From the NCBI RefSeq assembly GCF_030272615.1, contig NC_081406.1, positions 246,317,218-246,381,217 on the forward strand: DNA of 64,000 nucleotides, given 5' to 3'. This DNA is from Cryptomeria japonica (Eukaryota > Streptophyta > Pinopsida > Cupressales > Cupressaceae). The notes under the pieces are model-generated. The model saw only the letters and a list, made by a program, of their open reading frames with translations. It was not told where the DNA came from and did not search any database. The position numbers and the translations under genes were made by a program. Below, piece after piece: positions 45,291 to 55,285 of this stretch. How positions within the stretch are numbered: position 1 is the stretch's first letter; every line of letters begins with the position of its first letter.

Positions 45291-48200
45291 CTATTGCTGC
45301 AAACCTTCCCATACCCTAGAAGGAATTTCCTCAAAACCCACCTCTCGCTGATTAGCATTTCTATCAATGGCTAAATTTACCAAATAATCTGCAATCTTAT
45401 TAACTTCTCTGTAACAATGGGATACCAAGAAAGATTCAAACAATTCCAATTTTTGTAAAATGGGATCAAGTATACATTGCAAATTCCAACAATTCAATTT
45501 CTTTTTCATAACACATTGAATAATTATCATAGAATCACCTTCAATTATTAAGTTCTTAATTCCCAAAGAGATTGCCATATCCAATCCAAAAGACAAAGCA
45601 TGAAATTCCGCATAATTGTTAGTTTTAAAACCAATAGCATGACACTTAGCTCAAATAAAATTTGCATTATGATCATAAATTACCATGCCTACCCCAGCCG
45701 GCCAAGGGTTACCACGAGAGGCCCCATCAAAATTCAGTTTAAAGTGCCCCTGCAGAGGAGGTTTCCATCTAGCAGAGCATCTCTTACCTATTGCATCATT
45801 CTTTTTTAAAATTGAACCATGAGAGGGTAAAACTGACAGCAGCTTCCAAATTCTAGTAACTCTACTATCCCAGTGCAAAAAAGAAGTAAGATTTTCCAAA
45901 TTCTTATAAATAAATGACAAAGCAACCTCAGAGATTGAAGACTCAATGTTTCTCTCTAGCCAAACATTCCAAATCACAATAGATGGAGATATGATCCAAA
46001 GGCATGCATAAAAAGATGAGGCAAACATAAAGGGCCAAGATCTAAAATGGGAAATGAGATCCTTACCAATAACAAAGGATATATTTAACTTCTCAAACAA
46101 CCAATGCCAACATTCATAAGCATAATCACAATGTAGGAACAGGTGTGAAGAAGATTCCAAATTTTTGTTATAAAGGACACAAGGGAAAACAACAGTAATA
46201 CCAAGCCTGTCTAGTCTCATACCTGTAAGGACTCTATCCTGAACTGCCAACCAAGCAAAGGCTCCAGCTTTGGGAAGACAAGCCGAATGCCAAAACAACT
46301 TATAAGGCCAATAAGATAAATCTTTAGCAACCATAAGAGAGTTGTAACCATCTTTAACAGTGTATTTACTAGAAATATTCTTTGTCCAAATAAGTTCATC
46401 CTCAGAATCAGAAAGAAATACAATTCTATCCCCCAATATCTTTTCAAAATCTAATTTCATGCTTTGATCAACATCTAAGAAATCAATCGACTTCCATCTA
46501 GCTAGCTTAAGGGGTCCACTAGTCACAATTTCAAAATAATTTGCTACAAAAACACCCCAAAGGGAGGAAAGAATAGTGATCAGAGGAGACCAATCCCTAA
46601 TATTCACCAAAGGTGTGTGTCCATTCCATACTTCATCCCAGAATCTGAACTTTCTACCATTATGAACAATCCATGAGAGATGAGGCAAAATAACTGATCT
46701 ACATTTACAAAGGAAATTCCAAATAGCAGAACCCGAAGGCAAATTTGAGACTTTAAAAATGTACTCTCTTGGTCCATTATTTAAATATTTGGCAAACATA
46801 ATCTGTGCCCATAAGGAGCTAGGCTTGTCATATAATTTCCAAACCAACTTAGCACCTAAGGCTAAATTCTGATTCTCTAGACTCCGAATTCCTGTTCCCC
46901 CAAGTTCCTTAGGCAAACATACCTTATCCCATGCAACTAAAGGGAGTTTCTTCTTGCCATCTTTATTATTGTTCCAAAGAAAATCTCTAAGAGTATCCTG
47001 TAAACTAACAATGGCTTCTTTTGGAGACTTCAAAACAGACATGAGATATATGGGAACAACATTCAAAACAGACTTGATGAGAACAATTTTACTTGCCAAA
47101 GTTAACCATCTATGATTCCATGAGAGAATTCTTTTAGAAATGACCGAAATAATATTATCCCAAAAACCAATCTTATCCTGTTTAACAAAGAAAGGAATCC
47201 CAAGGTAATTACATGGAAGATTTCTAGTCTCAAATCCCCAAAAGGATTGCAACCTATGCTGAACCAGTTGTGATGTATTAAGGAAAAAAATCTTTGATTT
47301 ATCACCATTCACTTTCTGACCAGAAAACGATGCATAATTTTGTATTATTCCTTTAATCACTTTTGCCTCAACTAATGAAGCATGTCCAAATAATAGAGTA
47401 TCATCTGCAAAGATACAATGAGAAATACTTTGGGGAATATTCTGAATCCTTATACCTTTCCAAATCCCCCCCACTTTAGCAGCCCTAATAGCCCAACTAA
47501 AGATTTTAGCTAGGAGAATAAACAAAAAGGGAGAAAGGGGATCTCCCTGTCTCAAACCCCTAGAGGAAGTGAAAAAACCACAAGGAGAACCATTAATTAA
47601 AACCGAGAATCTTGCAAAAGAAATACATGCACGAATCCATTTGACCCAGGCCTTGGAAAAACCTAACTTCTCAAGAACAACACATAAAGCCCCCCACTCT
47701 ACTCTATCATAAACCTTCATCATGTCTAGTTTAAGTATCATGGTCGGGGTTCTTTGGGTGGAAATAGAATGTAGCACCTCATGTGCTACAATTGCACCCT
47801 CTATCGTCTCCTTTCCGGGAACAAAACCACCTTGCTCCAATGAAATGATCCTAGGTAGAATTTTTGCCAACCTAAGGGAAATTGCCTTCGTAAATATCTT
47901 ATACAAAGTGTTACATAAAGAAATGGGGCGGAAGTCAGCAAAAGTCATAGTATCCTCTTTTTTAGGAATAATTGCAATCATTGTAGTATTAAGTTCTTTT
48001 AAAACGGACCTATTTCTCCTAGATTCCTCGAGAGCCAATAAAACATCATTTCCCACAAAATCCCAACATTTCTGAAAAAATAAAGGAGTAAAACCATCTG
48101 GTCTCGGGGATTTATCCGGATTCATGGCAAAGACAACACTCTTAACTTCTTCTAAGGAAAAGGGAGACATCAACATCTTATTGTCTTCCAAAGATACTAA

Positions 48201-49487
48201 AGGAGGAATATTAGATATAATATCATTGCTGAGATTTCCATTTTCCGAAGATAATAATTACTTAAAAAACCTAACTACCTCTGAAGTAATGTCCTCTGGC
48301 TCTGTCAATAAATTCCCATTTTGACACTGAATACAAGATATCCTATTCTTACATCTTTTAATCTTAGTTGAAGAATGGAAAATTTTTGTGTTCCTATCAC
48401 AATCTGAAAGCCATAACTCTCTAGATTTCTGTCTCCAATAGATTTCCTCTCTAGCTAGCACCTCCTCAAGTTGTAATTTTAGTGACTTCAATTCATCAAA
48501 AACTTGTGGCACCATACCATGTTGAAGCACATGAGTATTAAAACACTCAATCATATCTTGAATCCTTTGTTTCTCCTGAAAAATGTTCTTAAAATGCGAG
48601 ATATTCCATTCCCTAATATTCAATTTTAAATAACTTAACTTCTTAGCAATTTGAAACATATGGGACCCAGAACAAAAAGGAGCAGAATTTCACCATTTCA
48701 TAAGCAGAGGTAAAAAGGAAGAATCCCTAAACCATATGGGCTCAAATTTAAATGGAGCCTTAAAAGAAGCCCTATCCTCAATAACTGAAAGGGAAATTGG
48801 AAAATGATCAAAACCTGAGACCGGTAGAATAGAGGAAAAGAATTCAAAATCTGAATCAATCCAATTCTCAGATAACAAAAACCGATCTAATCTCTCAGCA
48901 ATCTGAGAAAAATCCCTTCTCATGTTTGTCCATGTGAAAACCCCATTCTGAGACTTACAATAAAAAAGGCTCATATCAGAAATGAAATCCCCAAAGTTAT
49001 CCATAATCCTTTTATTAGGGAAAACACCTCCTTTTTTCTCATCTAAATCAGTGATAGCATTAAAATCACCCTCGAAGATAATAAAGGAACCATGTTTTAA
49101 GGGAGAAGAAATCCTCTTTAATTCACCCCATAACTTACTCTTCCCTTGAATTCTTGATGGAGCATAAATGTTAAAAAGCCAGAATTTAACCTTCGAAATC
49201 TTGCTTATAACTAAAGCCAACATCCAATTTGTAGCAGATGCCACTAACTATACCTCAATATTATAATTATTCCAAAGCAGTGCCAAACCTCTTGAAGCAC
49301 CACAAGCCGAAGAAGAAAGAAAATTCCACCTTCTCCAAGATGAAAAAACCAAATCAGCAAACTCCTTTGACAACTTTGTTTCTTGCAACATAAAAATATC
49401 ACACTTAATTAAGTCCATTTGGGACTTAATTAAGCGTCTCTTGTTAGGGGCATTTGAGCCCCTAACATTCCAAGAAATAATTCTCAT
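45291..49487 (-). pseudogene. LINE B ORF2: endonuclease, reverse transcriptase, zinc-binding segment, RNase H (1,398 codons, four stops)
   Basis: One frame runs without indels from the ATG at 49487 (MRIISWNVRGSNAPNKRR) to the stop at 45291, broken only by stops at 49248, 48690, 48258 and 45651. Endonuclease (about residues 1-240): LQETKLS, FEGDFNAITD, VFTWTNMRRD, SGFDHFPI. RT (about 430-850): MIAIIPKKEDT, FADFRPISLCN, LDMMKVYDRVEW, GLRQGDPLSPFLF, catalytic HCIFADDTLLFG near residue 693. A zinc-binding segment (PKAGAFAWLAVQDR ... HLFLHCDYAYECW) precedes RNase H (about 1230-1398): KLNFDGASRGNPWPAG, the active-site Glu in NNYAEFHAL and Asp in EGDSMII, and a late HCYREVNKIAD. All catalytic residues I can check are kept. 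It nicks DNA and copies LINE RNA; this copy needs readthrough of four stops to work. Confidence 0.93.
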
Positions 49488-49571
49488 TGTCCTCGAGGGG
49501 AGGCCGAAGCTCCCCTCTTCCCAATAATCAGAGAATTTTTGCTTTCCCCAAAGCAACCTTGCAAATTATGT

Positions 49572-51635
49572 TTATCTTGTCACAGGTGGACTAGTCATGA
49601 ATCTTTTACTCCTCTTTCTTTTTATGCTTACAGGAGTTAGGCATGTTTTCTTAGGCCTACCAAGAGAGACCGGATGCCTCCCTTGCCCACTAGCAGGAGA
49701 AAGGGACAAAGTCTTTTGAATTCCAGCATCAATTTCCATTTGAGTCTTAAGATTATTTGGAGGCTTACCTCTCCTAGGAGAAACCACCGATGGTGAAAAA
49801 ACTGGAGTTGTTTGGACAATTGGTAAACTCTTGCATGACTTTGGAGAAGCCAGGATAAATGGATTATCTTCAAAACCCAACTCTGTTTTAGCCAAAACAA
49901 CAAAAGGATTAGCAGATGCAGAAATTGGAAGGGTCGAGTTTATACCCCCCAAATCATTCTCAATTGAACAAACAACTCTATTAGTAATACCCTCATCCAT
50001 TTGATGTGCATGATTTTTAAAAATATCATGTACTTGCTAAACCAAATTCTCATCTGGCATAATAACAGGGACAACCTTTGACGGATTACTATTCCCTAAG
50101 GAAGATTCATTAGCCATATTAATTTCAACATTCAGAGGGGAATTATTAGACACCAAATTCTTAATTTCCTGAACTAAAGAAGCATCATTAGGAAAACCTA
50201 TGGCAGGTACCTGTTTAATAGTTTCCATATCAACCACTGCATTTTTATCTAAATTCACATTCTTTGAAGAATCCAAAACCTCCTTTTGAGTGCATGAAGA
50301 CAAATTGTCATCCTTACACTTTGTGTGATTATTTGGCATCTTAGGGAAATCTATCATCAATGGGTGATCTACTCCATTCATCGGGGGATTACCATCCACT
50401 ATACCCCCGTTATTAGAAAATGTCTTCAGTAAAGATGAAAGTGAGATCGAACCCGAAGTGTGATCATTTGGTTTCCCAGAACTACGACACAATGGATTAT
50501 TTTCAAGATTAATGTGACTCGTTTCTACCAATTTATGCGAAGAGACATTTCCACATCCTTCAATCGAAGGTCCCGCCGACAAACTATCTTTATTAAGGGA
50601 TTTAGGGACAGAGTCAACAACCTGCTGGTTTTTCTTAAAATCCATAAGTAAAGGAGCATCCAAAACTAAAGGAGACTTAAGAAGCTCTGTATCTAATTTC
50701 TCAATTGACTGGTGCCAAATACCATCATGAGACTTGATATTACAAGTACAGGGGCAAACATTGTTAGAGTTAATAAGAACACAAATTTTTACTAGACCCT
50801 CCCCCTCCACAAAGTCCATTTTAGATGTTAAAAAAGTTCCAATAGTATTTCCAATTTTCTCAAGAACATCTGGATCCATAAATTCAAAAGGAATTTTAGG
50901 TAAACCAAACCAGAAAGGAATAAGTTTCGAACTAGACCAAGAAGGAACAAAAAAAGGTTTCCAAGCCTCAATTGAAATTAAATGTTTTCCAAACCAATGA
51001 TGCGAAGTTCTTAATACCTCATCTCTGAAAGAAGGAGAATCAAAGACAATAATAAAAGCATTCACAGACAATAATTGAAAATAATGCATATCCCCCCATC
51101 TTTTCTGCAATTTATGATAAAGCTTTAACAAACTAATTTGATCACCCCAAATTTCCCTAGAAATAGCATTCGTATGCAAACAATTCGCTTTCTTATCAAC
51201 ATAAGAACCTAAAAGATCGATACAAGGGATAGGAGCCCAAACCTGTGATGAAGAAACCTCGGGCAGAATAGGAACAGATGGAATCTTACTTACCTTTTCC
51301 GGAGTAGCTTCCTTGAGGTTCACATTTACCTTATTTCCCACCTGCTGTGAATAAACAAAAACCCTAGCCGTAGTCTCCTTATTTGCCAAGCCAACAACCC
51401 TAGCAAACGTGCGCTGATTGCCTAGATCCAAACACCATTTCCTCGAAAATCCCTTGAATTGCTTCTCAGAATTCCCATGATTCGCACCATTATTAAAATG
51501 CCCTTGAGTGAATCTCCTTCCATTGTTATTCTGCCTCCATGCTATATTGCGTCTGTTCCCAAAGAAGCCTTGAAAGTATTTTGAAGCTAGCTGAAAAACC
51601 TTATTATTTCCACTCTGGTTTACCTATATCGCCAT
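49572..51635 (-). pseudogene. LINE B ORF1: RNA-binding protein with a DUF4283-like domain (two in-frame stops)
   Basis: A single frame runs from an ATG at 51635 to a stop at 49572, about 688 codons, with a TAG at codon 4 and another at 50037-50039. After a basic, Asn/Gln-rich N-terminus (about 51600-51440), the central block resembles the DUF4283 domain of plant LINE and retroelement proteins: YHKLQKRWGDM, AFIIVFDSP, HHWFGKHLISIEAWKPFF, PFWFGLPKIPFEF, LEKIGNTIGTFL. The long C-terminal half is Ser/Asn-rich and probably disordered, ending in a basic patch (IKRKRSKRF). In L1 elements ORF1 binds the element RNA to make the transposition particle. An 84-bp spacer separates it from ORF2. Confidence 0.85.
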
Positions 51636-52682
51636 GTCCTTCCATCTGCCTTTCGTGTAGACCCACTACGGAACATGAGGCGGGTCTTCCCAGCCCACAT
51701 CCACCCATGAACCCAAATGTCCTCTATCAGCCATGTCCGATCACTGTATTATCTGATCACTGTATTATGCTGATTTGATGTTACCCCAATTGTAGCGATG
51801 ACAATGCAAGCAAACTTTTACTAACAATGAACCTCAAGATGATTGGCAGGTGTCGTCCTTTGTTGCTGTCACAAACAAGTCTGAGTATGACAAAGTTATC
51901 TACTACTAACAGTCTGAAAACCTCCTCCCAAATGCCAATCTCCAAACCAAATGATAGCATCTTCACTATTCAGTTGTAGATCAATCACCAGATAGGCAAG
52001 GCTGTTTGTAAATGCTGTGGATCGGGTGCTTGCTGAGCATATTTGGTTTTGCTTAGATCTAATCGACCTCTGCAACTTCTCCGTTGTCTGTGGATCGGGT
52101 GCTTGCTGGGCGTATTTGGTTTTGCTTAGATCTGATCGACCTCTGTAACTTCTTTGTTGTCCATGGATCGGGTGCTTGCTAAGCATGCAATGATCTTTAA
52201 CTCTGTTAAACAAAACTTTTATGAACAAAGCCCGCCAACACTAGTAGCTGAAACATGCTAAAACTTTATCCCAATCAGACTGCAAATGATTTCCATAGAT
52301 GATCGTTACACAGATATCCGTGGATGGACTCAGACATCATGAAATTAACCTGAAAACAACATTAAAATCCTATCCCAAGTCTTCTCAATCCATCTTACAA
52401 ATGACGGCGGCGATAGTGGTAGGGAGTCGCATTGTATGGCCAAAACGCCATAGCAAATTCCTTGCAAACCCTAGTCATCCCTTGATTCAAAGCATTTCTC
52501 AGGTAAATGACAGGAAAAATGAGGTAGTTAATGGTTCGTACGACATCGCCATTGCGCAGAATATGCACTTGGAAGCTCGAGTGGCCATAAACCCCCAAAA
52601 CCCTATCTCGCACCGAGTTGATAGTTCTTGATCCAAAAAAATAAGATTTGACTCACTTCAAGTTTCAAATTTGTCGGCATAT
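51636..52682 (-). other. 5' UTR of LINE B
   Basis: About 1.05 kb between the ORF1 start and the right target duplication shows no convincing coding frame. It contains the 73-bp repeats at 52016-52199. By position this is where an internal promoter would lie. The right limit is fixed by the target duplication. Confidence 0.6.
52016..52199 (-). repeat. 73-bp tandem repeat, about 2.5 copies, in the LINE B 5' UTR
   Basis: On the plus strand, copies beginning TGTGGATCGGGTGCTTGCT start at 52016, 52089 and 52162. Each contains TTTTGCTTAGATCT and CGACCTCT; the third is cut after about 38 bp. Copies differ by only a few bases. Confidence 0.9.
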
Positions 52683-52699
52683 TCCTGTTCACTGTTGTT

Positions 52700-54313
52700 A
52701 TTGTTGGAGTTATTTTTCTTTTTCTTTTTCTCTTTTTTTTTGTTTTTTGTTTTCCTTTTTTTGTTCTTGTTCTTTTTCTTTTTTTTAGAGCATCGTGCCT
52801 TCTCTGCTGCGTGTGGTATGGGGTGGTTTTCTGGTTCCACCTTGTTATCTTCTTTGTTTTCAATGTCTTTGGTTGTTTCCTCCTGGTTGTCAATGTTAGC
52901 TTCATACCTCAGGGGGCTTAGTTCGACACCAGAATTTACGTTCTGTTCCTTTGAATCATTGATTTGTTCACTCGCTAGTTCTTTGGGTGTGTTTTCAATC
53001 TTTGCTTTATCTTTTTCATTTTCTGCCATTTTTTGAGAGTTTACTAGTACCTTAGCTCTGGGATTCTGTTTGTTGAACATAAAACTGCCTTTTGGGTTGA
53101 ATTTTATGTTTATATCCTTATCTGTTCCAGAAACAATTTTATTCTTAGTACTATATTTCTCAGTATTCTGAATAGGGGAGGTAGCATCCATGGATGTGAT
53201 ATCCCCCATAAGGACCTCTGGATGAATCTAGTAAATCGAATAGTTTGTAATGATTTTGATGGGTTCGAATTTCAATTTGTCTATCTCAACGCTAGCTAAT
53301 ATTTTAATGTCAGAGGATTCCATCTAATTTTCCTCCAAACCCTCGAAACCTCCTAAAAAATCCCCTATTTTTTTTAGGGTATGATTGTGGATTAATTCAA
53401 CCAACATTTTAGGGAGTCGAATCCATTTTGGCACCCTAAGTTTATCAAAATATTTGGGTGAGAAGTTAGGTTTCCAATTAAAAAATTTGAAACAATAACC
53501 TTTAAAGAATCTGTGATTGTTCCTAAGTAAATGACTTTTAAGTTCACATGAATTGCATTTGATAAACAAAAAATCATTTTCCAGACAGGTAATACTTATC
53601 TGATTATTTGTGACAGACTTCAACCAATGGAGGACATTAGAGGTTGACGCTCCAAATCCAAACCACTTGCCAAAGAGCCCACGTTCATTGTAGCGTTCCT
53701 GTAATTCGTTTGTGTGTTTTCTGCTAATTATCATTATGTTATCCATGTTGAAGCTTGGCGGCTTCTGAGTGATTTTAGGGCATTGTTTAGGGTTGACATC
53801 CTCCCTGCACCTAGTTTGGGTGTATGACTTTGAGCTTGTCGTAGAGGGTCTTCTTAACCCTAATTTTATTCTATTAGCCCCATAAGCAACATCGTTTTGG
53901 GCTCGTGATAAACTCTCCACGTGGGAGAACGGTAAATAAGAAATCCTTTCATTCTTAGGGTGCAATTTATCCTGAGAGGCCTTCGAGATGGGCTGAACAT
54001 CCCCTTTCTGCACTGTTAAAGGAATTGCCTGTTTTATTAAAGGTGCCCTAGGATGCCGCTGAGTTTGTCTGCAAACCAGTTTTGCCGAAGTCAAGGGAGG
54101 AACATCTGTGTTTCTCGAGCCGAGGAGAGAGCCCTTTGGGACCCCGACAACCCTTTTGCATATCTCATTAAGCTATAGATTAGTTAAATTTTCTCTTGTG
54201 GCGTATGATTGAGAGACATTCAGGGCTTCAAATCTATTTGAGGCACCCACAACATTTTTATGGACCCCCTGTGGATTAAATCCGCTCTGCCATGTCCCAA
54301 AAATCCTCCCCAT
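52700..54313 (-). pseudogene. LINE A ORF1, N-terminal and central part (DUF4283-like), cut by LINE B
   Basis: The start is an ATG at 54313 (MGRIFGTWQSGFNPQG). A stop lies about 40 codons later; the same frame continues to 53324. It contains a DUF4283-like block: ERYNERGLFGKWFGFG, ITCLENDFLFIKCNS, FFKGYCFKFFNWKPNF, RLPKMLVELI and LKKIGDFLGGF. After further stops the frame from 53209 (MGDITSMDATSP) is acidic, then extremely Lys-rich, over about 52740-52830, before reaching the LINE B duplication at 52699. It resumes at 44763. Related to LINE B ORF1 in domain order but clearly diverged. Its role would be RNA binding. Confidence 0.82.
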
Positions 54314-54769
54314 CCTCTGGGGATGATTCGAGGGTTTTGCAGAGATGTTTCTGCTTATCGCAATAGTTCACATTTTCGCATTTAAAAAGCTTTGAATCTT
54401 GAACCCTCATAATATTATTTTGATTCTACTTTACTTACATGTTTGTGAGTGCTATATACTTTGAGATAAATGAAGATTCTAGTATACATGTGCACCTTGA
54501 GGCAGGGAAATATGTAATCATGAAATCAGCATACCTGTCCTATTTCTCATCTAGTTTTGTGCCTATTTTGGAAGAATATCTCCATACATGTACATGCAAC
54601 AAATGATGTATTCTTGTACAAAGTTGGGCCCACTCCCTTAGCCTTCACCCATCCCTATACATACAAATTCCAATGCCTTTTATCACCTACTCTATTCATA
54701 ATTGCATATACCTGATATATTCACCAAAACCATGCATGCATTAGTCCGATCCATACACCTAAGTAGATT

Positions 54770-55285
54770 TATTTGTTATCCACCTAGATCTTATTGTTTT
54801 CCTATCCAATATCATTTTTACAATTATGAGATCAACCCCATAGTTATATACTTAATTCTTGCCTTTTTCGAATAAAAGATCAAATTGAATTGACTCCCAC
54901 CTATTTTAGTAGTCATTTGATCCAATTGAATACGCATTTAAATTTATGTGTTTGTATCTAAAGGCATTCATTTGGACTCATTTCAGATCCTCACACATTC
55001 AATCGTTATCTCTCATCCTAAAATCATCCAAGGAATAATTAATTAAAAAAGAACTCAACTTGTTGCATTAAATGATGTAACAAATCTACCTACATCATTC
55101 TTTGATACTTGTATGCTATCTTTGATCTTTAACCCATATTTTTGAGGTTGACGTAAGTGAATATATTGAACCTTGCGATATAGTTTCTTTCAAAGACTAT
55201 ATATGATCAGATATCATAAATGAGTAAAACATATCCAGATCATTCAAGTGAGCTTTAATGTAGAAGTACACATTGAGTAGGACCA
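54770..55285 (-). repeat. Arm 2 of the diverged inverted repeat (pairs with 33010-33525)
   Basis: The reverse complement of this segment follows 33010-33525 in order, including CTCATTTATGATATC, CAACCTCAAAAATATGGG, AAAGATCAAAGATAGCATAC, GAATGCCTTTAGATACAAAC and a stretch like ATAACTATGGGGTTGA. The copies are substantially diverged, with many substitutions and small indels. Edges are approximate. Confidence 0.72.

Larger units (their letters stand above)
44764..52682 (-). mobile_element. LINE B: nearly full-length L1-type LINE (7.9 kb) nested in LINE A ORF1
   Basis: The element reads on the minus strand, with its A-tail (seen as a T-run at 44764) on the left. The 17-bp duplication TCCTGTTCACTGTTGTT flanks it perfectly at 44747-44763 and 52683-52699. 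It contains a 5' UTR with 73-bp tandem repeats, ORF1 (51635-49572), an 84-bp spacer, ORF2 (49487-45291) and a 530-bp 3' UTR. Both ORFs keep a single frame and have only a few stops, so it is younger than its host LINE A. Confidence 0.93.
36145..54399 (-). mobile_element. LINE A: L1-type LINE with RNase H, interrupted by LINE B and a second insert
   Basis: The element reads on the minus strand from 54399 down to 36145. A perfect 17-bp target duplication, TGAACCCTCATAATATT, flanks it at 36128-36144 and 54400-54416. ORF1 (54313 to 52700, resuming at 44763) and ORF2 (44344-40141) are split from their ends by LINE B (44764-52682) and by about 3.5 kb of unrelated DNA (about 36566-40140). Removing both leaves about 6.8 kb, a normal size for plant L1 elements. 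It has no LTRs, and an A-rich 3' end at the duplication confirms target-primed insertion. Confidence 0.9.

Noticed and set aside
49248-51431. Several separate genes considered in LINE B because stops split the frame
   Set aside because: All pieces share one frame and the domain order of an L1 ORF1 and ORF2, so they are two disrupted ORFs.
52671-53036. Plus-strand frame of Phe and Leu looking like a membrane protein
   Set aside because: It is the antisense of the Lys-rich end of LINE A ORF1.
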